DNA from: Linanthus parryae
Lineage: Eukaryota > Streptophyta > Magnoliopsida > Ericales > Polemoniaceae
Direction of reading: 5' to 3'
Assembly (NCBI GenBank): GCA_023055425.1
Contig: JALGPY010000003.1
Location: 18,969,001-19,033,000, forward strand
DNA length: 64,000 bases
In this document: positions 1 through 11,433 of the stretch, piece after piece
Numbering within the stretch: the first letter of the stretch is position 1
Layout: every line of letters starts with the position of its first letter
Position numbers and translations under genes: made by a program
Notes under the pieces: model-generated
What the model was told of the DNA's origin: nothing
The model's database searches: none
What the model saw: only the letters and a program-made list of their open reading frames with translations

Positions 1-368
1 TATGTTTCTTCGGTGAACTCATGAAATACTGTTATCAATGTAACTATGAATAATTAATGGTATACCATAATTTGTATTTTTATATAATATAAGTTGTGTG
101 ATTAGCAATCGTTTGTGCATCCCTATGCAAAACTCATGTTAAGTAACCCAGTAATTATGGGAATGGCTCTAAATATTCATTAAGTACACATTGTTTAACA
201 GTTATTTCGTTCCAAATTTAAAAAACACGTGAACCACTATTATTAAAAGGAACATTCCCAAATGTAGAACCTAATTGTAATCTCAAGTAGAGGAGAACAA
301 TTCATTTTTTTTGCTTATATTTAGAAGTATACCAAATTTCATTTTATTTTTTTATTTTTGCTAATCCA

Positions 369-391
369 ATATATATATATATATATATATA
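369..391. repeat. (AT)n microsatellite
   Basis: About eleven perfect AT dinucleotides lie directly before a tRNA-like B-box remnant. Confidence 0.9.
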
Positions 392-440
392 AGTGGTAGA
401 GTATTTAAAAACCCTGAGATTCAAACCCGGTAGACGAAAA
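391..440 (+). mobile_element. tRNA-like remnant, possible SINE fragment
   Basis: The text has AAGTGGTAGAG (A-box-like half) followed about 20 bases later by GATTCAAACCCGG, a good match to the pol III B box GGTTCRANNCC. The same pattern with the same GTAGACG/GTTGACG continuation recurs near 23,400. It is too short and degenerate for a tRNA gene; a decayed tRNA-derived SINE is the likelier reading. Confidence 0.25.
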
Positions 441-2296
441 ATAGACAAGTCTTAAAAAGAAACTACAAATTCACATTATATACACTATACAATATCATTT
501 TCTGTGAGTTTGTATAGTAATGTTTTGTTGGGGAAATGAATTTTTTTTCTTATTTTCACATTCTTCTATCTTTTTCTATGACATTAGCTCCGTACTATAT
601 CTAGAATGTTTATTTTCATTGGAATCTAAATTTCCAATCGATTTGTTATGTTTAATTAGTTTAGCCAATTGATGCTTCAATTTTTTTTTTTTCATCTAAC
701 TGTGCAGTTATGTATCTATGTATCAACTAACTTCAGAAAGAGGAGATAAAATTCTAAGTGATCAAATTCCTCGCAAATTAAACCACCTCTAGGTCACAGA
801 GATGTTAGAACTATGACAAGTGATTTATATGAACCGTTACAAAAGTTTAAACAACGTACGCTCTTAAGATAAGTTACTTTAAATACGAAAAAAATAAGGA
901 AATTTAATATTTATCTAAATCCACGCTTCCGACTTTTATTGTAAATATTGTAATTCGCCTGACTCTCTTAGAAACTTATGTTTGTTCATGTTTCGCACTG
1001 TTGGCTAAGGTAAGAAATAAAAACTCTTACTGGTACATACTTTATTCTTTTTTTTTAAATCGGATGAGCAGATTTACGTTTTTTTAAAGAAAGAGCCAAT
1101 TCGTTATATTTCTAGGAGTTACAGGTGAGAAAATAATAAATGAACTTGAATTTAAATTCATTAATCAACAAAACTTTATTTGAACGATAAATTTTAGTTA
1201 CTATTAAATGAATATAGGATTGCTGCTCAAGTGCACCCACCAAGGGTGTCAAAGCATAATAACTTGCAATACAACAACAGACAGGACAGAGAGAACTACT
1301 GCTCAAAGAAGAATTCTTATACTATATTAGAGGAATGTCAGCATCATTAAGTCATACAAAATAATTGAGGTTAAAGCAACAATTTATTATTAAATTATTT
1401 TATAATATATTTTTCTGTACTTATAGTCTGTTTTATTTCTTATAAGTCGGCTTGACAATCTATCGTGTGTGGTCTCTCACGTAAAAGACACTGTCCACAA
1501 TAACGTAATCATCACTAAGACTCCACGAGAAAGAAATTGTTAATATTTTTCTTAATTTATAGATACCTACATTTTGACCAAACAAAAGTCGAAAATTTCA
1601 TAACGAATTTGATGTCCATCGTTTTATGAAAAGTTCATTGATTTAATTTCTCTTAGTATACTTCATAAACAATAGTATGTTGACAGTTACACAAACTTTT
1701 TATATTTTTATTTTATGTTATGTGAAAAATACATATTACACTGTGACTCAGATTCGGTGCTGTTAAGCTACTTTCCACTTCATTTTCTCTTTAATTTCCC
1801 TCTTCGTAATTTTCGAGGAACTTCTTGTAGTTCGGAGACACAACACGTGTAAGGTATTTATAAGACATATTATGCCATTTCACGTGAAAAAAAATTAAAC
1901 AATTACATTTTAACCATCACGAAATATAACTTTAAGAATACCTCAAAAAAAGGATAAATAAAATATTTTGATAGTTTTAAGATAGATTTTTTATTAAATG
2001 CAAGCGAGCTTGTGATAAGTAAGCTTTACAATAGTTTAAATTTGTTTATTTTTTCTTATTTTTACTCTCGGCCGTATAATAATTTTCTATACTTCTTCGT
2101 ATTCTGAGATTCAATTGGAGTTTAATTTCAGCTACACTATTGTTTACAAAAAATAATATGAACTTTATAGAGCTTTACTTTCCTGGAATCCTGATCATAT
2201 TTGTCTTATTTATTCGTAAGATTTCAACTATTACAACTAGATTAATTTATTTTATTATTATCTTCTTGAAAGTGAACAAATTGATCTTATGGCAGA

Positions 2297-2324
2297 CCCG
2301 CGCATCGCGCGGGGTATCGCCTAG
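2297..2324 (+). mobile_element. Helitron 3' terminus (hairpin plus CTAG)
   Basis: A perfect 7-bp stem, CCCGCGC with GCGCGGG around an ATC loop (2297-2313), is followed seven bases later by CTAG (2321-2324) and then a host T. This is the diagnostic 3' end of plant Helitrons (GC-rich hairpin, then CTRR, inserted before T). The 5' end is not certain: TCTTATACTATATTAG near 1316 looks like a Helitron start but follows T instead of the expected A. No Rep/helicase is seen, so the element would be non-autonomous. Confidence 0.7.
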
Positions 2325-3011
2325 TTCCTATAACGTTCTGTTTGAGGCAATGTCTAGTCCTGATAGTGAAGACCTACTCAAGTCTGAGGCCTCTGCTCTA
2401 GGATCATTGACACACCTTCCATTTACAACTGCAAAAAATCAGTGGATGAGCTAAGAGCCTATGACCATGATTACTGCGAAGTTAGTTTAACACGGTGACC
2501 TCTTTGCAGTGAAGACTGGTTCACAATTGCCAACTGCTACATGAAAAAATCCATCTCAAGAAATATTAATTTTCAATTAGGGATTTCAAAAAAAAACTTT
2601 CAATTAGAGGAAGAATGGAGCATTTTCGTTGTTGTTATCATGTATACAAGCAAATCCACATATCAATTTAATGTGAAATCTTAAAAATTGTGAAGTAGAG
2701 ATTCTTTTCAAACTAAGCATGCAAAAACATTCAGATCCAACACTATATATACTCTACTCTTCGGATCGAAATTGGGGGAGAACCTTCAGATCGAAATTAA
2801 TAGTATGTTCAAGTTCTTATGCTATCTGGTGCCCTAAATTCTCTTAGATATACTTCCACTCGAAAGTCTAATTTTTCCAAGTCACTTCGTTCAACTGCTG
2901 CAAAGTCTTAATATCAGTCAGCTTATTGCCAGCAATGTCATACATGACTATCTTGATTGCTTCTTTGAGACTTTGTTTAGAATCCTTGAATACCTTCATA
3001 ACTTTCTTCAC
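2325..3011. other. Non-coding interval between Helitron and F-box pseudogene
   Basis: No gene is recognised. The frame just right of the Helitron end stays open for about 40 codons, but no family is recognised. The part next to 3012 resembles the sequence downstream of the second F-box copy near 46,270-46,333, so it is the shared 3' flank of the duplicated gene. Confidence 0.5.
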
Positions 3012-4343
3012 TTATGTCAATCTCATCATCCCCATTTTCAGATTGTAACTCTTCCCATTCATCCCGAAGCAATTTGATTCTTCCAAATCATAATCCCACT
3101 CTTCTTCGTCGTCATATTCATAGTCCTCCCAGTGTGAGTTGTACTCCCAAGGATAATGAAGCCTGTAAGACCCAAAGCCTGAAAAGGACATCGTATCATA
3201 TGAAGAGTCGCTCCCCTCATTAATGGCTTCCTTATTTTCTTGCACATGTCTCGAAGGTCGAACCAATGTTTCTTCGTAAACAAATTTATTGCAAAAAGAG
3301 GTTTGAAATGTGGCAACCCTACACATGTTCCCACTTGCAGTATCGCATGCCATAAGTGTACTATTGTACTGATCGTAGTCCACTCTAAATAAAACTTCAC
3401 CTTCTCATTCGTTTGAGAGAAAAAGCGGTGCCACTATCCTCACTTTATCAGGTTCTTGGATTCTGTAGAGCAATGACCACGAGTCTCCTTTCCCATATTC
3501 TTTCATTTGCACTACTTCAATAATGCATAACCCTCCTCTCCGAGTCATGCAAAGGCAATCGTGTAAAACCCCCAAACCAAGTATTGCATCACTTTTACCC
3601 TCCTCAAGGGGAGGCATCGGTAATTCTTCAAACACATTACCCGTCGGCTCAAAATAAATAATTAAATTTGGATCAGCAAAATATCCAGAGTTCAACTTAG
3701 GAACATACCAGTGCAGATAGTCGTTGAATACAGGCCCCGTTCGTGACAATTTAGTCTTGTAAGGAAAATGTATGCGAGTCCAAGTCTTTTTCTTACAACT
3801 TCCCACAAATACCCTTTCAGAGTCTCGCGTCCACCTCGTGCTAATAATAGATATCACAATTTTATACTCCTTATTGTCTGAGTCAAAGCAAAGGCCCGAT
3901 GGAAACTTGCGACAAGGGTATAAATCGTAGTTTTGAAATATTTTCTTGTGCCAACTATTTGTAGGGTTCCACAAGTATAGGTCATCGAAGGTCCTGATAA
4001 GCAGTAAGCCGTTACACGAACCATAGATATCACCTGGACCGGTTCTCCATGGTACATCTGCGACAAGTGTTTTCTGGTCGATGGTTCTGAATGAAACGTT
4101 TGGGTTTGGTGAACTCCACATCATGATGAGTTTCTGCCGCTGGTTTGTTATTTGGGAAATCAAACAACGCCATTGTTTAGAAACGCACCTGAATCGTAAA
4201 GTTGAGTCTATTGGTAGAGTTTGGAGAATATTGCAGACGATCTCTTCAGGGACATAGGGATAGCCCTCGTAAGATCTTGCTCCGGTGACCTGGTCGATAC
4301 TCTTCCATCCTTTTCGCGTCATGAGAGTAGAACAGACGACCAT
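3012..4343 (-). pseudogene. F-box/FBA-type protein gene, disabled copy
   Basis: F-box proteins of this class are substrate receptors of SCF ubiquitin ligases. The frame starts at ATG 4343 and shows an F-box (VPEEIVCNILQTLPIDS, then LRFRCVSKQWRCLI) followed by an F-box-associated domain with GSCNGLLLI, LYLWNPT and GLCFDSDNKEYKIV. It is collinear with the intact copy at 46334-47821. A TGA at 3405-3407 interrupts the frame where the intact copy has CGA. Downstream codons continue in the same frame to the shared C-terminus (acidic/aromatic tail) and stop at 3012. The damage is therefore one C-to-T change at a CpG, not a frameshift. If transcribed, the product would lose about 130 C-terminal residues but keep the F-box and most of the FBA domain. 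No intron is evident. The substrate is unknown. Confidence 0.85.
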
Positions 4344-4807
4344 TTAGGGTTTTTGGTGAGGAAGATGAAGACAGAACATTGCGACGCAATAGGGTTGTTT
4401 CTTTATTAACGTAGTATTTGAACAAGGGTGACCAACAGTCACAAGTTGATATTTTTTAGGGAAAGACTGGATCAAGTATTATTTGGGCTCCGTGGCTCAA
4501 TCGGGCTTTTGATAAAAGATCCAACATGTCTAAACATGGAGAGCTTGTTTTGCAAATAATTTGATATGCAATGGACATAACTACATTATCGATAATTTAA
4601 AGAAATATTTACCTAAAAAATTCTATATTTAGCTTCTATGAAAATAGATAACAATAATTTATATTTTTAATACTGACCAGGTTAAAGATAGAATTTGTAA
4701 CAAAACAGAGTACAACTGTTCAAGATTTTTGAAATTCAAAGTTTGATTTCATTTTCAGTAATTACTTGTCCAATCGATGAAAGACCCTCAACCACCTCTG
4801 ACCCCTA
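4344..4807. other. AT-rich non-coding interval
   Basis: This is the upstream side of the F-box pseudogene. Apart from the first tens of bases, which resemble the region upstream of the intact copy, nothing is recognised. Confidence 0.5.
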
Positions 4808-5342
4808 TTCAAGGTAGCTTCCAAGATGGATCCTCTGAAGCGATCCGATGTTGGGTTGGTGAAATTGAGGTGAGCTAATATTTAGTAGGAATGGCGGTTG
4901 GGGCCCCCCTGTGTCCGAGCATGGGCGCAGGGATTTCCAGTATGTGTAAAGAAGTGAGAACACAGACAATGGAGAAGTGGGGTGGGAAGCCACAGATGTT
5001 AGTTTCCATCCGAGGAAGTGGTTCGAAATGCACTTCGTTTGCATGAATTTTTGAAACAGGAAGACGCGAGACTGATTGGGGTTGAAGCTGCTGGCTCTGG
5101 CTTAAACAACGGTAAACACTCAGCAACTGTGGCTAAAGGAGAGGTTGGTGTCTACCATATAGCCATGACCTACCTTTTGCAAGACGATGAAGATCATATT
5201 CTTGAGACTCAGTCAATTTATGGAGGGCTAGTAACACTTCATACACTAGCCTCTTTGGGTAAGGTATATGAATATGGGTTTAAGTTATCCTGGATAAGGA
5301 TATACACTTGTGGGGCCCAATTTTGTGTTTAGGTAACTTATA

Positions 5343-5582
5343 CTCTCTTCGTCCTATCAGATAGGTTAATCTTTCTTATTTGGTCGTCCCACCAGATAGG
5401 TTAATCTTTTCCAAAATAATAACTTTTTACTGGGAAAATACCATCCTACCTTTTTAAGATTTGGTGACTCACCTTCCACTAACTAGTTTCCCATAATAAG
5501 TGGGGCCCTATTTCTGACTTTTACCTGTTTTTTAATAATGCAACTTTCTCTTTTTCTCAGCTTCCTGGTGGGACGGAGGGAG
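5343..5582. mobile_element. Stowaway-like MITE
   Basis: The 5' end CTCTCTTCGTCCTATCAG and the reverse complement of the 3' end CTCCCTCCGTCCCACCAG form imperfect terminal inverted repeats of the Tc1/mariner Stowaway type (CTCCCTCCGTCC). TA dinucleotides flank both sides (5341-5342 and 5583-5584), as expected for the TA target duplication. The element is about 240 bp with no coding capacity, and lies in the intron-like part of the tryptophan synthase pseudogene. Confidence 0.8.
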
Positions 5583-5679
5583 TATGAGGCAGGTATAACT
5601 TATCCTCCTCCACTATATACCTCTTCAAATGTTCCAATAATCTTATACAACTCTCTACGAGTCCAACAAAATAGCTAAA

Positions 5680-5890
5680 GTGGGGCATATGTTATTACAT
5701 ATCCTGCATCATATCTTGAACATACCAAACACTTGAAGTTTGTTAAGACAAGGAAGGGCGGATATGTTATCACATATCCGGCATTATATCCTGCCCATAT
5801 CAAATGGTAGAAAGAAAATTTCACATTTTGCATCATATCCTGACCATATCAAACCGTGGAAACAAAATTTCATATCCTTCCTCATATCCC
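5680..5890 (+). repeat. Degenerate tandem repeats, about 50-80 bp unit
   Basis: Three imperfect copies share ATATGTTATnACATATCC, GCATcATATCnTG and CCATATCAAA blocks. They lie in the intron-like part of the tryptophan synthase pseudogene. No function is suggested. Confidence 0.6.
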
Positions 5891-6122
5891 ATTATATGTC
5901 CTATCAATCTCTTTTTTAGACTTTACCCAAACAAGATCGCGTCAGTACAATTGTGTTTCATACTTTGGCATTAAAGCAACATTTTGTACATGCAGGTTAG
6001 AGTATGGAGGAGTTAGTCCAGCTCTTAGCTTCCTTAAAGACACGGGGAGGGTCGAAATTCACAGTGCCACAGATAAAGAAGCAGTTGAGGCATACAAAAA
6101 ATCGTGTCGACTAGAAGGGATA

Positions 6123-6557
6123 TGTTAAGATCAGGGATATGAAAAGAGACAGAGGCAAGGTAAAGAGATAACGAGGAAAAGGGTTACTGGAAGTAATAGT
6201 GCAAGAATTTTAAACACAATTACAACCAATGGTTTATGTCCGTATAGAAAGGACAATGCTCCAATGGATATTGATAGTAAAATCTGAATGGCAATCCTTA
6301 ACAGAGTACACCCATATTTATACTAGCTACCAACAAAATTATTAGCTAACTAACTAAAACGACCACCTAAAAATCATGGATAGTTACTGAAATCCCATGA
6401 ATAAAGCATTATTATGAACTGAACATAACAAAATACTGAAAAATAGGAGATATGATACTGGAAGATATGATGCTGATATTATGGAACCACTTTGACCCCT
6501 TCTTTACCTACTTTCCACCTTTTTCGCGAGTAAGTACGCAAAGGTGGTACTGCATCA
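6123..6557 (-). repeat. Element A 3' LTR
   Basis: 435 bp, TGTTAAGATC to GTACTGCATCA. It is uninterrupted and serves as the reference for the split 5' LTR. Confidence 0.93.
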
Positions 6558-6575
6558 GTGCTTTCCCCCTGAAAA
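6558..6575 (-). promoter_or_regulatory. Element A polypurine tract
   Basis: On the minus strand TTTTCAGGGGGAAAGCAC abuts the 3' LTR, the expected position of the plus-strand primer. Confidence 0.75.
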
Positions 6576-6607
6576 CTCGCCTTGTCCTCAAGGCGAAAAG
6601 ACGGAAA

Positions 6608-9600
6608 CTAGCTAGCAAGCAGATCATAATCCTCCCAACTAGCTTCCTCGAGAGGACGGCCCTCCCACTGGACTAGCAACTATAAAATACATACACCTCC
6701 TTCTCTGACCCAACGATGAGATAAAATTTTGAGGGGAGTGGGCATCATTTCCCAATCAAAGATATGGGAAGGGGGGCAGGTGGTGAGCTTGAAACTTGTC
6801 CAATAGCTGGGCGAAGCAGAGATACATGAAAGATAGGATGAAATTTTGAGGCAGCTGGGAGTTCCAACTCATATGCGACTGGTCCAACTCGTCGAATGAT
6901 CTTTTAAGGGCCAAAGAACCTGGGAGATAGTTTCTCATGCCTCCTCTTAGCAAGAGAGTGTTGACGGTACGGTTGCACCCGCAAAAAGACAGATTCACCA
7001 ACATTAAAACTCAGCTCTCGCCTCTTGGAATTAGCTTGTGCCTTCATTCTTGACTGGGCTTTGAGCAAATTAGCCCTTAAAAGTTTTAACATCTCGTCGC
7101 GAGTAGACAATTGTTCTTCCAATTCAGCAATGCGTGTTTCTCCTGGAACAAACTGATGAAGGGCTGGCGGATCTCTCCCATAAACAATCTTAAAAGGTGT
7201 TGTGCCTGTTGAAGTGTGAAATCCGGTATTGTATGAGTACTCGGCCCAGGGATGAAACTTTTTCCAAACGTGTGGTTGTTCATGAGCAAAGCAGCGCAAA
7301 TATGCTTCCACTGAACGATTGACCACCTCGGTTTGGCCATCAGATTGAGGATGGTATGCAGTGCCCATTCTCAATCGAGTGTTGTTGCATTTGAAGAGCT
7401 CTTGCCAAAAAGCACTCAAAAATAAAACATCCCTGTCAGAAAGTATCGAACGCGGTATACCATGAAGTCTAACTATCTCCTACAAAACCCTTTTGCAGAA
7501 AATGGATGAGACAAGGGCAGAAAATGTGCATACTTGCTTAGGCGGTCAACTACCACGAGGATGGTATCGGAACCACCAGATTTCGGAAGTCCAACAATGA
7601 AATCTAGTGAAATATCTTCCCATATCCGTTCTGGAATGGGAAGAGGTTGTAAAAGTCCAGCTGGAGCTAAAGCTTGGTACTTGTTCTACTGACAAGTTAA
7701 GTAATTCTGAACAAAAAGTTTCACATCATGCTTCAAACTTGGCAAGAAAAAGTTTGCTGAAACACGTTTCAAAGTCTTCAAGTAACCTCCATGTCCTCCT
7801 GATAACGACTGATGAGATTTAGACACGATTTTTCCCCTAAGAGCAGAATTGTCAGGGATCACCAATCTATTGTTGAAATAAAGCTTTTTGTCCACCACTT
7901 GAAAGTCTGGATAAGAATTGGAACCCTGGAATAGTGAAGCCATTATTTCTCTAGTGTACGGATCTTCTTGAAGATCTTCCTGCAGATCCATGAAGTCCAA
8001 AGAAATAGGAATAGCCAATGGCAAAAAATCAACATGTTGCGGTCTCCTGGAAAGTGCATCTGCTCCTTTGTTTTCCTTTCCAGCCTTGTAGACTATAGAG
8101 AAATCAAATGGAAGCAACTTCTTAAGGAGTCGTTGCTGCTCATTTGTTGTAACCCGCTGCTCAAGTAAGTACTTCGGGCTGCGATGATCTGTACGAACCA
8201 AGAAGTGACGACCCAACAGATAATGACGCCATTTTTGTAAAGCAAGTACAAGGGCTAACAATTCTCGGTCATAAGTGGATTTCATACGATTAGAGAAAGA
8301 AAATCCCTTACTGAAATATGCTATCGGATGATCGAGTTGAAGAAGTATGGCACCGAATTCGTCTGATGAAGCATCACATTCAACTATGAATGGTTGATTA
8401 AAGTCCGGAAGGCGCACAACTGGAACTGAAGTCAATATTTGTTGCAGATTCCGAAAAGTTGTTTCTGCTACACTTGACCAACGAAACCCATTCTTCTTGG
8501 TAAGTACTGTAAGTGGCCTTGCAATAATGCCATAATCCTTCACAAATCTGCGATAGTATCCCGTTAAACCCAAAAATCCTCGTAGCTCTTTCACATTGGT
8601 TGGAATCGGCCAATCGATTACAGCTTGAATTTTCTCTGGATCAGCTGCAACTCCATTAGCGGATATCACGTGCCCTAAAAAGTGAATTTGGGTTTGACCA
8701 AATAAGCATTTAGAAGCCTTCCCAAAAAACTGATTGTCGCGAAGAAGCTTCAGAGCAATCTCCAAGTGCTGAATGTGATCCTGAATTGTTTGGCTATACA
8801 CTAGGATGTCATCAAAGAAAACAAGGATAAATTTGCGGAGATAAGTTCTGAAAAGTTCGTTCATAGCTGACTGGAAGGTAGACGGGGCGTTGGTGAGACC
8901 AAATGGCATGACAACAAACTCATAATGACCTGAGTGAGTTCGAAAGGCTGTTTTGGGGATGTCAGGCGGGTTGAATCGAATTTGGTGATACCCAGACCTA
9001 AGGTCAATTTTTGAAAAAAATAGTTGCACCATGTAGCTCATGAAGCAACTCATCAATGTTGGGTATGGGGTATTTGTCTGGGATAGTAATTTGGTTTAGG
9101 TTTCGATAATCGACACACATGCGCCAAGTTTTATCCTTTTTCTTGACTAAAAGAAATGGACTGGCGAATGGACTGGTGCTAGGACGAACAAATCCTGAAC
9201 TCAATAAATCAGAAACTTGATTTTCAATTTCAGTTTTTTGGAAATAAGGGTAACGGTACGGTATGATGTTTGGAGGTTTCGAGTGTGGCATCAAAGGTAT
9301 ACTGTGAGAGTGAGAACGAATAGGAGGAAGGGCATTGGGCTCTTGAAAAACAGATTCAAAATCTTTAAGCAAAATTTGAATTTCAGGATTTTGGGTGGGT
9401 ATTGTACCTGTCGGTTTGTTCTCTGTTGAGAGATACTGGAAGGAGGCTTCAACCTGCGTTTAGTGAGGTACCCCTTGAAGCTTGTATTTCTTCCCATTGA
9501 TATGAAAAACCAGGAACATATCATTCCAATTGGCTTGTATTGTATTGAGGGATGCAAGCCATTTGATACCCAAAACTAGATCTGCACCGCCAATCGCAAA

Positions 9601-11013
9601 CTGGTAGTAGTCCTGTGTGATTACTAGCCCAGGAAGTTGAACCGAAACATCCCGAAAATCTGATTGCATGTAATAACTTCACCATTCCCTATCTGAACTC
9701 CAAATGAAGGGACTTGCTCAACCGCTAACCCAACTTCTCTAACAATCTTCTCCGCCACAAAATTATGTGTCGATCCGCTGTCAATCAAAATTAGCACCTC
9801 GTGTCCATGGATGGTACCCAACAGCTTCATTGTTGTGCCTGAACATTTGCCCAAAATAGCATGGAAAGAAATCTCTGCCAAATCGCTAGATGGATCGTCG
9901 TCCTGATTCTCCTGGTTGTCGACAGGGGGGTCGCCTTCAGTGAGCTCCATTAGAGAGAAACTTGTTGGCTTGCATATGTGACCTGGTGCAAATTTTTCAT
10001 TACACCTGAAGCAAAGTCCCTTGGCTATTCTCTTCTGCCGTTCCACATCCCATGATCGCGAAGGTAAGGATTGCTTTGTCGCCCCAAATGCTGGAATTGT
10101 ATTTCTGGAACTATCATTAGCAGCAATGGGAGATCTATTTCGATCACTTGCTGAATGAGCCCGCGGAAATGAGGATTGAGGCGCTTGGTTTGACCTGGTA
10201 GAGGAGCTCCAAGTAGTCCCTTTTGAGCTGCTATTCGAATTGAGTTTGGTCTCAAACTCAAGGGCCAAACTCATAGCCATGTACACTGTTCTGGGCTTGT
10301 GGATTCGAACATCCGAAATCAGCTCCTCCATCAGACCATTTAGGAATACTCCCAACAAAAAATGATCTGGTCAATTTGTGACCCTTGAAGATCTCTTAGA
10401 AAACTCTTGACGGTATTCATGAATAGAACCCGTCTGCTTTATGTTGCAGAGATGTTCGTCGGGATTCTGAAACTCGGCTAGGCCATAGTTTTCCTGCAAA
10501 GCCTTTACCAGTTCATCCCAATATAGCAAAGTTCGCTCACGGTTTACCCAAGCAAACAAGTCCAGAGCGTCTCCCTCAAGATACATGGCAGCGACGTCCA
10601 CTTTGAGCTCTTCTGGAGTTTCATAATAGCGAAAATACTTTTCTGCTTTTAGAATCCACCCTCGAGGATCACCACCATCGTATTTCGGAAACTCCATTTT
10701 TGTGTAAGGACGCCTAGAGGGATTCCTCAACCACGAGGGACTGCCAAACTCGTCGTCATCTCCTTCCGACCAGTGAGACCTTCCTTTCTCACGTGGTCCT
10801 CTTGAAATTTCTTTAGCCTTATCTTTATTCACCGTGTCAGAACTTGTTTTCCCCACGCTGATTTTCAGAGTGAGTTTTGAGGGCTGCCACTTCAGCTGCG
10901 AGAGTGTATATGGTGTTAAGTTTTGAGACAATGTTTGATAGTTGCTGGGCAATGCTATCAGAACTTAGGTTGGCTGGTTCATCGGGCACATTGGAAGATC
11001 TGGTGTTAACCAT
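6608..11013 (-). pseudogene. Element A gag-pol polyprotein, broken
   Basis: The start ATG at 11013, 17 bases past the PBS, gives MVNTRSSN. Domains in order: gag core with FPKYDGGDPRGWI (about 10,690); zinc knuckle CFRCNEKFAPGHIC (about 10,000); aspartic protease LIDSGSTHNF (about 9,770); RT with FFDDILVYS (about 8,810); RNase H; integrase H2C2 and DDE core ([20 protein letters not shown], 7,300-7,620); and a C-terminal chromodomain WEGRPLEEASWEDYDLL (about 6,620), which assigns it to the chromoviruses. Lesions seen: frameshift near 10,850; TGA at 10,371 in place of a likely Trp; frameshift near 9,650; TAA near 9,460; one-base indel in a T run at about 9,015 inside RT; TAG at 7,686; frameshift near 7,495; at least one more between 6,640 and 6,904. 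Most in-frame stops fit C-to-T or G-to-A change, as in methylated, silenced elements. Confidence 0.9.
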
Positions 11014-11029
11014 GGTATGATCGCAACAC

Positions 11030-11041
11030 GCTCTGATACCA
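11030..11041 (-). promoter_or_regulatory. Element A primer-binding site (initiator tRNA-Met)
   Basis: The minus strand reads TGGTATCAGAGC, the standard complement of the plant initiator methionine tRNA 3' end, three bases inside the 5' LTR. Confidence 0.93.
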
Positions 11042-11044
11042 AAC

Positions 11045-11433
11045 TGTTAAGATCAGGGATATGAAAAGAGACAGAGGCAAGGTAAAGAGATAACGAGGAA
11101 AAGGATTACTGGAAGTAATAGTGCAAGAATCTTAAACACAATTACAACCAATAGTTTCTGTCCGTATAGAGAGGACAAGGCTCCAATGGATATTGATAGT
11201 AAAATCTGAATGGCAATCCTTAACATAATACACCCATATTTATACTAGCTACCCACAGAATTATTAGCTAACTAACTAAAACGACCACCTAAAAATCAGG
11301 GATAGTTACTGAAATCCCATGAATAAAGAATTATTATGAACTGAACATAACAAAATACTGAAAAATAGGAGATATGATACTGGCAGATATGATGCTGATA
11401 TTATAGAACCACTTTGACCCCTTCTTTACCTAC
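11045..11433 (-). repeat. Element A 5' LTR, inner piece
   Basis: 389 bp matching 6123-6511, ending in the target CCTAC (11429-11433) where element B was inserted. The remaining 46 bp lie at 18507-18552. Confidence 0.93.

Larger units (their letters stand above)
1..2139. other. AT-rich non-coding flank
   Basis: No coding region can be supported here: the open frames are short, low-complexity and without recognisable motifs. The stretch is AT-rich with homopolymer runs, one AT microsatellite and a weak tRNA-like remnant (listed separately). Its right part probably belongs to the Helitron that ends at 2324. Confidence 0.7.
4808..6122 (+). pseudogene. TSB-like: Tryptophan synthase beta chain pseudogene, left part
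   Basis: The beta chain condenses indole with serine in a PLP-dependent reaction, normally in plastids. Recognisable segments in order: SEAIRCWV; after a TAA near 4877, YLVGMAVG; then EKWGGKP just before the PLP phosphate loop. The loop (normally GGGSNA) reads about GSGSN and is broken by an extra base near 5020. After it come LIGVEAAGSG, KHSATVAKGEVGVYH and YLLQDDE. The last exon begins after the acceptor TGCAG at about 5999 and reads PALSFLKDTGR and AYKKSCRLEGI, ending at 6122 where element A is inserted. The gap 5230-5998 is intron-like and carries a Stowaway MITE. The N-terminal half of the enzyme, including the catalytic lysine region, is not found, so the copy was truncated as well as mutated. 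The frame resumes at 18553. Confidence 0.85.

Noticed and set aside
3405..3407. Frameshift in the F-box copy at 3-4 kb
   Set aside because: Downstream codons are in the same frame as upstream ones; only a nonsense codon separates them.
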